Origin: Litoditis marina
Lineage: Eukaryota; Nematoda; Chromadorea; Rhabditida; Rhabditidae
DNA length: 64,000 nt
Direction: 5' to 3'
Assembly (NCBI GenBank): GCA_964036275.1
Contig: OZ038434.1
Coordinates: forward strand, 3,370,560 to 3,434,559
Position numbers and translations under genes: made by a program. This document shows positions 1 through 12,494 of this stretch, piece by piece. Within the stretch, counting starts at the first letter, position 1. Each line of letters begins with the position of its first letter. The notes below the pieces were generated by a model, which was not told where the DNA came from, did no database searches, and was given only the letters and a program-made list of their open reading frames with translations.

Positions 1-3000
1 ACTGAAATAAAGGTGGAAAATGAACAAGGATAATATATACCGTTGTTAGTAAGACATAAAACTATATGAACAATTTCCTTACTGCAGTTCACAAAAAAAA
101 CCTGTAAATAATCATTTTGACTGTATTTCCCGTGAACTTCAAATTCAAAACATGGTTTCAATTTGACAACCTTGGATATTACCATTCCATTCTGATACCA
201 TTCTTTCCATCTATTTTTTCCTTCTTTTATCCAACAATTGGAGTGCCACATTTCAAAATGTGGAAAGTCACATGTTGAATAAATCTATTCTATCTATTCT
301 ATATTAGAAAAGTTGAGTGGTGTACTGTGTACAGTTGGGAAGTTGTGATAAGCCAAATTCCGCGTTTTGAGGTTATTGCACGGTCTCGTCAACTATTATT
401 CTGTGTACATGTAATTAAACGTAACTCCAGTTTGATTTCCCTGGTTTGATTTACGTTTGTTGTCCGTTCAAAAAGCCCGTTTGTACGGACTAACGTTTGA
501 AAAACGTACCACTTGTGCAGTTTTCCTTTTTCTAGTTCTTTTTATTCTTCTAACAAACTATAACAAAATTTTGAGTAACGCCTCCTCACTCATTTTCAGT
601 GTTAGATTAGAGTTTCGACCATTTTCGTTCGGACCAACCTTGACTATGCCGAAGCCGCTAACAGCCTGGAAGGGCACCATTGCCAGTATGACAAGTGTCA
701 ATCTCCAACTGTACGTGAACGCTATTATGAAACCTGAAATCGAGGTTGAGGTTAAAAAATGGACAAAATTATTTCAAAAAAGAGATAAGTGTCCTTCACA
801 GGCGAAAGATTTGGGAACCTTACAAATTTAACAGTTCACGCTAACGTTGTGAGTCTGTGACGAAATTTATGAGATCTAGAACACATCGAAAATTGAAAAT
901 CAAAAAAATTACCTGCAAGAAATTGACTCAAGTACTGGAACATTAGTCCAATTTTGTCGCCGGTGCCCTCCTTGTACCGCTCCAAGTTGCTGAAATGTTG
1001 AGCTTATACAACTCTTACGTGAGTCAAATATGTAGAATAATCGACTGACTTCAACACTTTTCTATGAACTTCCAGGCGAAAGTTGTATATATTCATCCAT
1101 ATCGACAAAATCTCAACAACAGTCCAAGAACGTGTGAAACACTGCTCAGGTGAAAAGTCAAGAAACTATTAGGTCCTAAAAGCGTGATTTCGGCTACGAA
1201 AATCGCGGGCCTAAAAGGAACATTTTAGGCCCGTGACTTTTCACCTATATGTGTATTAGTAGTGCTCACTGAACATGGGCTCTGAGGTTCAGCATAATTT
1301 CAAATTCTATTCAAGAAGTAAAAACCAACTCGAAGAGTTTGGGTGCAAGTGTACCCGAGTTGTTGGTATCAAACCAGGAAATATCCTGTCGTAGTATGGA
1401 TTTAACGAATAATCTTCTAATTCGGTTGCTCATTTTCTCCGAAACCACCAGGAGACAAGAAATCTAAAGAAAACTTTTGAAGAAATGCACACACTTACAA
1501 GCAACCACTTCTCTGAAAACCGTTTCAGGTTATATGGGGAAAAAACGCATGTTCCGTCATCTGGCAGGGCGACTTTTACAGCGCTTATGTGGAGAATAAT
1601 TCCATAAACGTGCACAGTTACAGGTAATTCCACGGAAATTACGGATCTAGGGTTATGCCGCCATTCTACACAAATTTACTAGTGACATAAGAGGAAAATG
1701 TGAACACATTGTACATAATATTAAGTGTATCATATTATTTTTTTCTCGTGGGGTTTCTACAGCAACTATTGCGCAATTTTTCTATTGCAGACATTTATAA
1801 TTGGTTGTGTGAACGGAGTTGTCATTGTCCTTTTGGCCTACCTGTACATTGGCAGCAATGAATATGGCCACAGCCATGCCTGCGTACCCGTACACAACAT
1901 TCATGACGTCATTGTGGAACATGTTTTCGTCATATGGAGGTCCATCTTTGTGGGTGACTGCAAAAGGCGCTTACTTATACGTTAGGTAGAAGTGTTGTTT
2001 CTGGTCACAAAGGTGAATGCAACCTAGATCGAAGAGAATGAGATTTAGTCTTTTCTCAGAACACTTTGCTCGAAGAGTGGTTTATCGTATGAAACTAACA
2101 AAACTTGAACTTCTTAAGTCCATTTTTTTGTGTTTCACTATCTATAACTCTAAGGACTAAGTTCCGCATGATCACATATGTACGAACAGCCCCAAACAAC
2201 TCACTGTTCCACATTCCCGATTTGTACACCTGCTCATCTATGAAGGACTGTGACACCGTTCCCGTCAGAATGGACATAACAGGTAATCCTGCTCCAGTCA
2301 AACACGATACCGTAATCCCCAGAAGCAACATGAGCCTCTCACGAAAGGTCGCATAACGGAACTGTAAGGACTTCTTTTCTAGAATGATAGAACAGTGTAT
2401 GGTTTTTACCATTAGCGGAATTTTTCTAGAAATGACGTCGGAACAAAGGTGGCCTTTGCCCACCGGTTCGATTCGCCGCGCGAGACGGCAAATTTCTTCC
2501 CGAACCGACTCTTCCCGAACCAAAAACGAATCGATTCTTCCCAAATCAGTTGGTTTGGTAAGGAACCGAACCGTTTGCGTACTCAAACCGACATGAAACC
2601 GAACCAAACCCTAATAAACGTTACGCAGTCGACCAATTTCATCATTAATTACATGAACTGGTTCGGTTCCAAATTTGTTGGCCTAAATTTGGTTCGGTTC
2701 TTGAACGAACCAACTGGTTCGGGAAGCATCGGTTCGGTTTTGGTTCGGAAAGAGTCGGTTCGGGAAGAAATTCACCGCGTGAGACTGTTTCTCGTTCTCA
2801 ATCATTAATCAATCAATCATTCACTATTTTTCTCGCAACGTGACTTTTTCTTCATTTATCCATATCCATTCAGCGTTTCTATATATACAATTAATGAGTA
2901 TGGTCAGAACTCACGAGAGCTTTGAGTGGAACTTTCTGTACATTCTCTGTTTTCTTCTCTTCTGTGTCCAGATCTTCTATAGATATACTTCCTTTTGCTG

Positions 3001-4401
3001 TGGACAAATCATCAAATGTACTGGAAACAAAATTATGTCATGAGTTATATGTGAACAGCGTGAAAAAGCGAGCAATTATGATAATCACGTGAGCACCACG
3101 TGTACATTACATTAGTTCGGCAATGACACCAAATTACTTATTTTCCCGTGAACCCTTCTGGAAAAACCTTTCAAGTCCTCTATTCTCAAATATCTTTTTT
3201 TCATCAACCTCACCTTTTGGTTTGATTATGAGTTGATACAACCTATATATGTTGAAATTTTTGTAAACAATAGAATAACGGCAACGGAGTTTGACCGCGA
3301 AAGCTTATCAGTTCACAACGTGCGATACTCAAGCCACGAATTTTGCTGATAAAAACATTGAATTGAATGTATAGCTTAGTATGGGAGTCACAAGAGAAGA
3401 TAGGCTTGATGCTTCACAACTAGCTAAAAACGGTTCGGCTTGTAGTTTGGTGTCGTCGTAGTCGTAATTACAGACTGCACCGTGAATGTAGATCAAACTA
3501 CAACGCTGAATTTGTTTTTCCCATAATCATAAGAAGGTTCGATCATGAGAAGGCTGCAAAGGGTGTACAAGTCTTTGTGCTCAGAATTTCCGATCTATTC
3601 GTAGTTTGATCACGCAGTGACTTGAAAACAATGTATCGAAATCGAACGACAACGTAACTATAGTCGTTGCCAACGGAAAGGCGAGAGGGTACTGTATATC
3701 TCACTTTCCGCTGTGTGCCCACACAGGTCTTTGGTTCCTAAGCTTACCATTTTGTGCTCTAATAGCGCAGTGATTAGCGCCCTGCTTGGAATCTTTTGCT
3801 CGCAGGTTCGCTCCGGTGAGAGACAGAAGTTTATAAATTTGGCACTCACTATACAGCTGATCTGTTCATACAACGGATTTTTCATGTGTACATCTGGATA
3901 TGTAGAAACTTTGAACGAAGAACTATTGTAAGGAGCAAAGCGCAAACACGATGAATAGGTTATGTAAGTCGTAGTTCGATCTGCATACACTGCAAAAAAT
4001 TTTGTCACTCACGGCGTAACTAGATCATACTACAAACTACAGAGCACAATTCTCATGTACAGATCCCGGCCTTTATGGAGCGAGCCCCATGTTACACTAT
4101 TCACGTTGGCAATTCTCTTTCGGAGCAGACGATAAAGAGGTGGTTTTCTGATGTTTTCGGTTGCGCAAACAAGCGATATCTCATTCCGTTTCTATACGGT
4201 TAAAGTTGCCCTATCGCGCTGTGTTTGTAGTTTGATCCCGTTGTATTTCAGTCAAATTCAAAAGTTATGAAGTAAATCGAAATCAAACTACCTCTCATAT
4301 TTGGTCACATTCTATAGTGTGGAGCGATATAAATAAAAGTAAATGGGAAACTAAAATGGGAAATCCGAAAACTCGTACCTGTCAGAAGGTTCTAGTCCCA
4401 T
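1..4401 (-). CDS. pgp: P-glycoprotein-like ABC transporter (ABCB family), 5' part only
   Basis: An ATP-driven efflux pump of the plasma membrane; only the N-terminal part of the first transmembrane domain is inside the window. Exons in coding order (complement): 4379-4401 (ATG at 4401), 2915-3020, 2205-2361, 1842-1957, 1330-1463, 913-989, 639-733. These 708 bases close in phase as 236 codons. A TTTATTTCAG acceptor at bases 2-11 implies the next exon starts at base 1. The first about 45 residues are an acidic/lysine-rich linker, followed by the family signature FRYATFRERLMLLLG, a TM1 stretch rich in GAGLP, then DVMNVVYGYAGMAV, VKSILRQDISWFDTNNSGTL, NLERYKEGTGDKIG and AFTYSWRLTLVILA. The match is closest to nematode PGP proteins as I know them. 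The intron at 2362-2914 contains a foldback element. The nucleotide-binding domains lie outside the window, so an intact gene cannot be confirmed. Confidence 0.9.
1147..1249. repeat. Short imperfect inverted repeat in a P-glycoprotein intron
   Basis: Near-palindrome of about 100 bp. It opens with AGGTGAAAAGTCA and closes with TGACTTTTCACCT, with a second inner pair (GGGCCTAAAA / TTTTAGGCCC). It has the form of a small MITE or a transcribed hairpin. Target-site duplications are not clear. Confidence 0.55.
2487..2776. mobile_element. Foldback MITE, TTCGGTTC-rich, 9-bp target duplication (copy 1)
   Basis: 290-bp non-autonomous element. The left end reads GGCAAATTTCTTCCCGAACC and the right end, on the other strand, GGTGAATTTCTTCCCGAACC. 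The interior is made of inverted GGTTCGG/CCGAACC motifs. It is flanked by GCGCGAGAC (2478-2486) and GCGTGAGAC (2777-2785), a 9-bp duplication with one mismatch. A second copy lies at 48737-49050. Nine-base duplications with GG-ended inverted repeats are typical of Mutator-like elements; the family assignment is inference. No transposase is present. Confidence 0.8.
3021..4378. other. First intron of the P-glycoprotein gene with dispersed GTAGTTTGATC motifs
   Basis: No further coding exon seen. The stretch holds several copies of a GTAGTTTGAT/ATCAAACTAC motif in both orientations (about 3498, 3601, 4025, 4227 and 4284). The 4224-4291 pair is a 68-bp inverted repeat. Confidence 0.5.
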
Positions 4402-5623
4402 CTCGGTTGTGATATTGGTGGCCCAGATGAATGAAACTCTGTGATTTGATAAGAGAAAGCCGGACTCTACAAGAAAGATAACAACTGGAATTTGTTGGAA
4501 AACAACTCTTATCTAATAGTTTTTCTTCCACGTGAGAGCTGGTACGTGAGAAAATGTACTTTGATAGGGGTACGAACTGATTTCTGTTCTAATGAGTTCA
4601 TTTGAACTCACTCAGAGGTGGAAAAATTCGGAGGTGTACTTCGTGACACAGAATTATCATGAAACTTGAGCATTTGATGAACAATGCCTCCAAATCTCTT
4701 TACGAGTTGCACTCATTGCACACAAGTTAGGCCAATTCTACAACTAACCGGGTTTTCAGGTAACCTAACCCTTTTTTGGTAACCTTTTTCAGGTTACCTT
4801 AGTAGGTAACCTGGAAGTAACCTAAAACTAAAATCCGGTTACCGGTAAAACTAACGGTAAAAACCACATTTTGCGTTAGAAAAAGGGGCAACCGGTTTTT
4901 CATTTTAGGTTACCATCCGGTTACCTACTGAGGTAACCTGAAAAAAGGTTACCGAAAAGGGGTTAGGTTACCTAAAATCCCGGTTACATATAGAATTCAC
5001 CCCCAAGTTATCTACCAAAAATGTATGAAAATCTAAGGAATGGTCTCCACATGTTGAGCTATAGGAATAGCTCTAAGAAACAACGGGTTTTTTTGTTCAA
5101 TTGTGGCCATTGCCAAACTACAACTTTATTTTTTCATTTATTTTTTCGCGTCCAAGTTCAACACTGATCTATATTTCAATGAAAAAAACCTCGAGCAATA
5201 TTAAATCATTTTGATTTCGAAGTACTTTTTGCTTTTTTGACCTCTCTTCAGTCAATAAGCTGAACTATGTTATTTGGCGCCGTTTGTTGCGGGCACACGG
5301 CTGCCAATCTTAAAGGGCGGAAGGGTACTGTAGTAATCCCTTCGGGACTCGTTTCTACCTTTATTTAATCCGGCATGTGATCCGGTTTACTGAACTTTCA
5401 TTTCATTTTGTTTTCGTTACAACATTGTCTGGTATTTTCTCTTATTGTTCATTCTTCAAATTCTTTCGAGTTCTTATTTTTTCGAATTCATTCAGAGATC
5501 CATGCCATTAGTTGCTGTTAACCTAGACCTTGCTTTTGATTGCTTGCTCACGTGCCTTTTGCTCTTCTATTGTCATTTTGTGACGTAATGCAACCAAAAC
5601 CTGATCAACTTCTCGTTTTCTAG
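4402..5623. promoter_or_regulatory. Divergent promoter region between P-glycoprotein and AMPK beta
   Basis: 1.2 kb between two start codons that point away from each other, so it should contain both promoters. I see no clear TATA box. A foldback MITE occupies 4730-5001. The rest is AT-rich, with a GC-richer patch at 5277-5350. Confidence 0.45.
4730..5001. mobile_element. Foldback MITE built on GGTAACC, 9-bp target duplication
   Basis: 272-bp element with terminal inverted repeats of more than 60 bp. The left end starts GGCCAATTCTA and the right end, reverse-complemented, GGTGAATTCTA. Both arms contain repeated GGTAACC palindromes. Flanks are CACAAGTTA (4721-4729) and CCCAAGTTA (5002-5010), a 9-bp duplication with one mismatch. 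It lies in the divergent promoter region. A more decayed relative lies at 8211-8434. Confidence 0.8.
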
Positions 5624-8600
5624 ATGGGAAACAATCAACCTGGTGCAATGAACAAAAGAGATCGCCCTGGCGAGGGCTTTAATACAGGTGAGAGCTTTGT
5701 TTCTAACACCATCATTTCTCTCACCGTTCACAAAGCTTAATTGTCTATCCTGCTGACACAATTCTTACTTGTTTTGTAGGAACTGTGACTGCTCCGTTTT
5801 ATTGTTTCATAGACTGATCATAATTTGGTAACTGAGAATCTCCAATGAGCAGTTGTTCGCCTCTCTGAAATTGTTTGAGCCTAGTTACTGTTCAAAATTC
5901 CGCAAACTGTATATGGTACTTCTATCGTGTGTGAGTCTTCTGATGTTCAATCCAAATGATTTTAGGTCCCATAACTCCCGGTAGATCAAGAACTTATAGT
6001 GAAAACCCACCTCCCTTCGCTTCCAGTGCAGAGGATGGATGTCCAGTACAGGTACGATTGATATTTTATTTTGAGTTGAGAAGGCAAGCATCATATTCAG
6101 ATTTAAGTATATGCTGTTTTCTGCACACTTCACTTTAAACTGAGTTACTGATTTCATTGTAATGGCAACGTTTTTGTCATTTGAATTGCTTCACGAAAAC
6201 AAACTAAACGACTGGACAGTTTATAGTCGATTATTTCCAGGTGAAAATAGCCAAAAGTGAGGACGATAGTTCACTTGCGCCGACAGTTCAATTGAAGGAA
6301 ACAAATGAATATCCGGTGGTCTTCAAATGGCACTGTTCTGCCACCAGGTGAGTGACTTTTCTTGTTGAATGTTAACAATCATAATTCGCGTTGTAGATCT
6401 AGATTGGTTCAATTGTTTTTTTTACTTGTGTTGTTCGGGCTTTTAGCTAATCTGAAGTTTTCGAGTCCATACATGGTAGAAAACGGTACACAAAAAAGCT
6501 GTTAAGTGCACCGGAGTTTAAGAAGTTAAAACGGGTATCCATGATCGTTGACAGTTCGGTCCTTATCAACCTGCTATACATATTCACCAAAGTAGACTCT
6601 CATAATGAAAACTTCAACACTTCACTAACTTAAAATCACTATTAATCGATGTTTTGACTTCTGACACGGTTCTACCCTCCTTTGCCTGTGATGTGTTCAT
6701 TTCAGTCAGCCCCGTACCGTGTACATTTGTGGATCTTGGGATAGTTGGAGACAACGAATTCCCCTTGTCAAATCCACTAACGATTTCAGTACAATTCTGG
6801 ATCTTGTACCCGGTTAGTCATGACGCTTTATCTTTCGAAAGCATATGTCTAATTTCAACCAGTCAGCAGTCAAGTTACTGTCCATAATCGAAATACACTT
6901 TCCCTCGCCTAATATAATTCTAAGTTTCTGTTGACTGTTCAATCTCAAAATATGAAATGTTGTAGTATAGCTGAATAATATAATTTTCAAACGCGGTTTG
7001 TTAGATGTTCATTATTTCAGAACTGTTTTCAGGCTCTCATGAATACAAGTTCATGGTTGACCAGAAGTGGGTGGTTGACGATAATCAGCCAAAGACGGCG
7101 AATAATCTGGGAGGTGAAAACAATGTGATGCTGATTGATGAGGAGGATTTCGAGGTTCGTTGGCGACCATTCTTTTATTATTCATTAAGATGAAATAATT
7201 TGGGGTACTTTCAGTCTTCAGCGTGTTGTTAATCGAATTTCGCGGCGTTTAAAAGTTATCAGTTCGAGAAGACACTTGTTTGAGGAACATTTACGTTTCA
7301 ACTTTCCTCTTGAACGATAACTCTGACCAAGCTCACTTTTTGAGCGGGTTTGGTAAAAATACGAGAAAACCTGATTCTTGAATGCTGATTACTGAACAAC
7401 ATAACTGTGTTGTTTTCAACGAATAATTGTTATTCAGGTTTTTGATGCTCTGGACAAGGATTTGGCTTCATCAAATGCAGGCGAAGCTATGCGGGGAACC
7501 AGCAGTCATCAACCATCCCATGACACCCCAAATGATAGGTTGGTGGTGTTTTTGAGTAGTGTAATCCTAGTACCTAGTTATCATTAAATCATGGTTTATC
7601 GGTGCTCGCGTTCATTCAGATCGGGTGAAGGAACATGTTTGATGATCTCGCACAAAATAAGCAATGTGTGGAAAAACTTCAGAATAGAATTTCATTCGCG
7701 ATTGAACACGTAACTTTAAAAAAAATCCAAAGGTAAATGGGGAGAAAAGTTGAGAATAAAAAGGGTATGATTACCCTGTTATGCGCACATAGTATATAGT
7801 ATTGAATGTTGTTTAAAGGTGCTTGATGACGGTTTTTTCATTAAATAATAAACGAAACTTTGTTGTTTGTCCATTATCTTGCTGTAGTTTGGAAATAGAA
7901 GTTCACCTTAGTAGTGCGTACTGAATAAAAATAGTTCTTTTTTTCAGGGAGTTAGAGAAACTACGTACATTCTCACAAGACATTCCTGACCGAAAAGAGT
8001 TTGACAAAGCTCATAATCCTCCGGTTCTACCGCCACATTTGCTACAGGTTCGTTCTTTATTCACAGTTTTCATATACCACTGAAATCGGGTTGCAATTCC
8101 ATTTTCAAAGAAAAATTGTCCTAGCCCTAGCTCCGAGACCGTGCTTTCATTACTGATTACTGAATCTGGTGACGATAGTTCTGTTCGTGCTATTTTTCGC
8201 TCGTTCCATAAGTAGCCTAATTTTTGGTGACCCGACCCCTTTTCAGATTACCTGAGTAGCTAACCCGTTGGTAACCAAGCTGAAAAAACCGGTTACTGTT
8301 CCAGCTAACTAAAAATCTGAAATCTATTTTCGATTCACTGGAACGGTGACCGTTTTTTTTGTGGTTCAGGTTACCTGCTCAGATAACCATTAAAAAGGTT
8401 ACCAAGGTGGGGTTACAACAACTAGGTTGATTGATTGATTTACATGCGAGCATGTGAGATATATAGAGAAAACAGAAAATAAATGGAAAGTTGGAAACCA
8501 ACTGATTATGAGCAACATGAAAACAAGAATCGAAACCATGATGAACAGAAAGGTGAACATTGAACGAGGATAAAAAATTTGCATAATTTGTTCTCGAATT

Positions 8601-9048
8601 CCAGGTTATTTTGAACAAGGACACTCCCGTGACCTGTGATCCAAACGTTCTTCCCGAACCAAATCACGTGATGCTCAATCATTTGTATGCGCTTTCAATC
8701 AAGGATGGTGTAATGGTTCTATCCGCTACTCACAGGTGTGTTATGACTTTTTTGTTTTCCCTTCTCGAAAATTTATTGATCTTCCCGTATTTGGTATCGC
8801 CTATAGTAGGGTATGTCCGAGTAGGGAAATATGTCACTGTCTCAGTTTTTTTGAGTTCCGGTATAGAGGCGAAAAAAACATTTGCAACCTCTTGGCTCTT
8901 CGTAACACAAAAATTGATCTTTTAAACAATTTGCAATATCATAATCACAACCCTCACAGCAATTTATCTCGAAAACTAGTTCTTATTATTGGGATATTTC
9001 AGGTACCGAAAGAAGTATGTGACTACGCTTCTGTACAAACCAATTTAA
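5624..9048 (+). CDS. PRKAB1: AMP-activated protein kinase, beta subunit
   Basis: Scaffold and glycogen-binding subunit of the AMPK heterotrimer, which senses cellular energy state. Nine exons: 5624-5687, 5966-6051, 6241-6347, 6706-6812, 7033-7154, 7438-7538, 7948-8047, 8605-8735, 9003-9048; 864 bases, 287 residues, close to the usual about 270. The start MGN fits the N-myristoylation signal of beta subunits. A CBM48 glycogen-binding domain spans about residues 75-165, with GSWDSW, EYKF, KWVVDD and NNVMLID carrying the expected sugar-binding W, K, W and N; a serine stands where the autophosphorylated site of beta1 lies (VKSTNDF). The C-terminal alpha/gamma-binding domain runs from about residue 210 (PPHLLQVILN, LNHLYALSIKDGVMVLSATHRY) to the end, TLLYKPI. 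A TTTTCTAG acceptor abuts the ATG, suggesting a 5'UTR intron or spliced-leader addition. Confidence 0.96.
8211..8434. repeat. Degenerate GGTAACC foldback element in an AMPK beta intron
   Basis: About 220 bp. Arms on both sides contain GGTAACC/GGTTACC motifs and GACCCGACCCC / GGTGGGGTTAC ends. It resembles 4730-5001 but is more diverged, and I find no clean target duplication. It lies in the intron at 8048-8604. Confidence 0.6.
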
Positions 9049-9585
9049 TCTGCCACTGTTGTTATCAGCTCATTTGACATTACTATGCTTAGTTGAATCA
9101 ACAGTATGCTTTAGTTAAAAAGTAGTTCTCTATTTATATCTATGTATTATAAGTTATGCACTGCAGGAAAGTACATATGCTTGTTTATCCATCTTCTGAT
9201 TTCTTTTGTTGTACAAGAGTCGACCAATTGTTGTTGGCTTTAGATTCCCTTTATCTATCGCTTCTGTTAGTTTAGTCGAGAGATTATTACCATTTTAGAG
9301 TGTTGATTTGATGTAAATACGTTGTAGATGCATAAATGTGATGGATACATCCGCTGGAGAATGAATGTAAATATATCCTTCCCCTTTTCTATTGTTTTCT
9401 GTGGTTAATACATCCATTTGTTTATTTCATGTCCAGTATTATGAAGATCAACCGATTGTTGCATTGAGAGAATAGAAATACAACAGTTTTACTTTGCACT
9501 GATATTTGAGCGATTGACTATCGGATATGGGATTATTCATCCTAACGAGTAGCTGATCTTTCTCATATTACCAACGTTGGTTCAG
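9049..9585 (+). other. AMPK beta 3'UTR and upstream region of the BTB gene
   Basis: 537 bp between two genes on the same strand; AT-rich with no coding signal. The short same-strand gap could allow an operon-like arrangement, but nothing in the sequence proves it. Confidence 0.4.
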
Positions 9586-12339
9586 ATGTCTAACAGCATT
9601 TGGATGACTGTAATAAAGGGAAATGTTGATGATAACAACCGGAAAGTTGGCGTTTTTCATATGTTCGAAGTTGAATTGAAGGTATGTTGCTGAGAATGCT
9701 GAGTAGTTATTCTTTTCGTAATGCAATTACTGGGTTCCGCGGAACCGATTCTCAGTCTTCTCAAAAGCGCTCCTATGCTAATTTTGGAATAAGCGACTAA
9801 TACATCTTACTTTTCTTCTAGACGTGTCAAGGTTCAAAATAAACAGTTCTGTGACATAGAGTGTAGGCTCCAAATGAAATCAAACGAAATCCACCGTTTG
9901 TCCCCCTATCCTGCTGTAGTTATTTTGTTGTTTTCCGTTTGAAATTTTAGGTTCATGATGTGGATGGTGAGCGGCGTATTTCGTTGTCCGTCAGCCCACT
10001 GGAGGCAGCCGGCGGTACGGCTATGCTCGTCGAATGCAGATTATCGATTGGAAGGGAACAGATAAAGGTAGATTACTTGAAATTTTATCAGGCGCCATAG
10101 TTCCAACACTTTTACAGGATAATGTTTTCGATTATTGTACACTACATTTCACGAACAGTAGGTTCCGCACCTAGAACGGCCGAATGTATCGAGCTTTGCT
10201 CAGATAGCCAGTTTTGTAGCGGCCTCGTCGAGAGAGTGCGCAGATCAGAGAGACACAAACTAGCATGTCTACGGTCTAATTGAATTCATGTTCTCTCGAG
10301 TGAGGTCGAGTGAGTAGAGGTAAAGGTTGAATATGTGTGGCGATGATTTTGAGCAACTGTCACACTTACAATTGCAGAATATATAATACACGTTCTATGT
10401 TTGCATCCCGGAAGATTTGCCAACCCTGACTTTTCATGTCTCATTTGTAGATAGATCGTGATGTTTGGTGTGAGGAGGAGAATGACATCTTCTCTACTCC
10501 CGTTGCCGGCTGCAGTGGAACCATTCAGTTGGAATGTGGTTTGATCGAGTTCCTTCCTGTAGTCGATCTGTCACAGCAAACGCCCTACCGACGGTTTCAA
10601 GTGTTGGTGAGTCTGATGTTTGTGACCAATTAGGAAGTGGAGGTTTTAATAGAACGTGATATTTATTTTTATAAACTAATCGAATTGTTGAATCGTCAGT
10701 TACCTATGGGAAAGCCAACTGGTCTCGGAACTCTCAGGATTATTTCCGGAGTTTCTCTGGTATTCATAGAGCTTTGTAGAGTATCGATATTCCACCCCCT
10801 AAAGTCGGAAGTGAATGCTCATTTCATTGTTTAGCCAATTATACTATTTCAGTCTCTGAATGTTTTATCTTTATTGAATTACTGAACTAAAATTTCAGTG
10901 TGCCCCGGATTCATATTTCGTTGATCCGTTTCGATTAGGACAAGTTGGAGGCGCGTTGTTCACGGAATGGGCTACCAAGGCGGTTTGTTTTTTGTTTTTT
11001 TTTTCTGATCAAATTTATAGGTACATTTATAGTTTTCTTGTGGTTGGTTTATTAAAAAGTACTGATTATTCAAATTCAATCTCGTCTCGCGTTTCAAGGT
11101 TACGGTAAAGTAAATTGCAGGCAGAAGATGAAACTCGAGTAGTCTGCCAGTTGGATAATGTCGAACTGCGAGTGCTTCTGGAGGCAGTAATAGGCTACGA
11201 ATCAATAGTAGTACATAGGTAGGTACCAGGAATAAGTCATTCAAAATTGAAAGTCATTAAAGTAAAAGTCATTCAAAAGTAAAAGTCATTAATTCACTTT
11301 TAGTCAGGATTTGAAAAATACGAAAATTTTCGAAAACTTTATTTCTGATTCTCAACTGTTTCTGTACTTAATGACTTTTACTTTCGAATGACTTTTTCTT
11401 TAATGACTTTTAACTTTGAATGACTTATTCTGATTGCCACATAGGTACGCGAATTACTTTCCATAGCAGACTATAGCTTTTTGAATCTTTCTCTGTGTTT
11501 AAACATTATTGTTTGAAAACGGTTAATCAACCTAGGAGCTAGTTTGCGGCTGGTAGGTCGTTTCGTTACCATCGTAGGTAACCAACCAACTGTCAATTGT
11601 GGTTTCAACACTTCAAGTTGGCACGACCGCTGTTCTGTAAGCATATTTTTGTTGTAAAAAGTTCGCTGTAATTTTTAGACATTTTAATAATGCCGTATTA
11701 CAGGCGCAACTTCCGTCGACTTTGTGATGTAGCTGAACGCTTTAAAATAGTTGCACTTCTGCGATCGATTGAAAGTTATCTCATGGAATCGTCTATGCAT
11801 CCCATGAGAAGGTTTGTAAACATAATGAAACAAAGAGGTGGTTTAAAACCTAGGGTGGCGGCCGTTTTTCCTCAGTAAAATCTATAAAATTAAGTTTTCT
11901 CACACCCAAATATTCATAACACTTTTCAACGTTAAAGAAATCATACTTCATTCCGTGACAACCTGACAACAAAGTACAAACATTAAGAATCACATAATAT
12001 TTACAATCGTAACATAATTCTATTTCAGGTTGGAGTATGCTGTTGAAATGAGAATGGCTCGATTATTCGACTCAGCACTGAGGGAAATGGGTTCTCCGTA
12101 CCAAATTATAGACAAGGTTAGCTCATTAAAGTCAATCATATAACATGTGTTATCTTATATTATCTCACCGTAATTTAACTTCCTACGAATTCCTTAATCA
12201 GCTGATAATAATCAGAAAGTATCGACTTTTGTTTCAGCTGCACGAGTACCTATTGGAAATGGGAGGTACGATGAATGACGTACATCCTAAACTTCTATCT
12301 TCCTTGAATATTACAAAGGATTATATTTGCATATCGTGA
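9586..12339 (+). CDS. BTB/POZ-domain protein
   Basis: Likely a substrate adaptor or protein-interaction factor; the specific role is not recognised. Eight exons: 9586-9681, 9951-10067, 10451-10606, 10899-10982, 11121-11218, 11704-11811, 12029-12116, 12238-12339; 849 bases, 282 residues, all junctions in phase. Residues 1-123 form a beta-rich N-terminal region that may be MATH-like but is not clearly assignable. A BTB fold is visible at about 124-225: PFRLGQVGGALFTEWA, then DNVELRVLLEAVIGY, then LCDVAERFKIVALLRSIESYL, the usual strand/helix order. The C-terminal about 55 residues are helical. The start is chosen because TTGGTTCAG abuts the ATG. The donor of exon 5 lies inside the target duplication of a transposon. 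The protein resembles BTB families expanded in nematodes; this is inference from the BTB core. Confidence 0.85.
11222..11438. mobile_element. Foldback MITE built on AAAGTCATT, perfect 9-bp target duplication at a splice donor
   Basis: 217-bp element with inverted repeats of about 65 bp made of repeated AAAGTCATT units. The left end starts GGTACCAGGAATAAGTC; the right end, reverse-complemented, GGCAATCAGAATAAGTC. It is flanked by identical ACATAGGTA at 11213-11221 and 11439-11447. The first copy spans the exon 5 / intron junction (CATAG|GTA) of the BTB gene. Confidence 0.88.
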
Positions 12340-12400
12340 TGATTGGATGTGCTATCAAAATAATGTATACTGTACATCCGACACGAGAAAGTATTACGGG

Positions 12401-12406
12401 AATAAA
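12401..12406 (+). promoter_or_regulatory. Poly(A) signal of the BTB gene
   Basis: AATAAA 62 bases after the stop codon at 12337-12339, between the convergent BTB and AMMECR1 genes. Confidence 0.6.
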
Positions 12407-12494
12407 CATGATTACAATTTGTTCTATGAATGTAATAGAGCAGGGAATGCTTCCTAAGAAAATATGTACACGCAGCGCAGGATGAAATGAACTT

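Noticed and set aside
457..831. 124-residue plus-strand open frame
   Set aside because: It is antisense to P-glycoprotein exon 639-733; the minus-strand reading has the recognisable membrane segment.
2362..2378. Earlier acceptor (TTCTAG) for P-glycoprotein exon 2205-2361
   Set aside because: Leaves the wrong phase after exon 2915-3020; TTACAG at 2362-2364 gives KVPLKALFRYAT in phase.
5277..5350. GC-richer patch before AMPK beta, considered as a small RNA gene
   Set aside because: No tRNA boxes, snRNA motif or stable fold recognised by eye.
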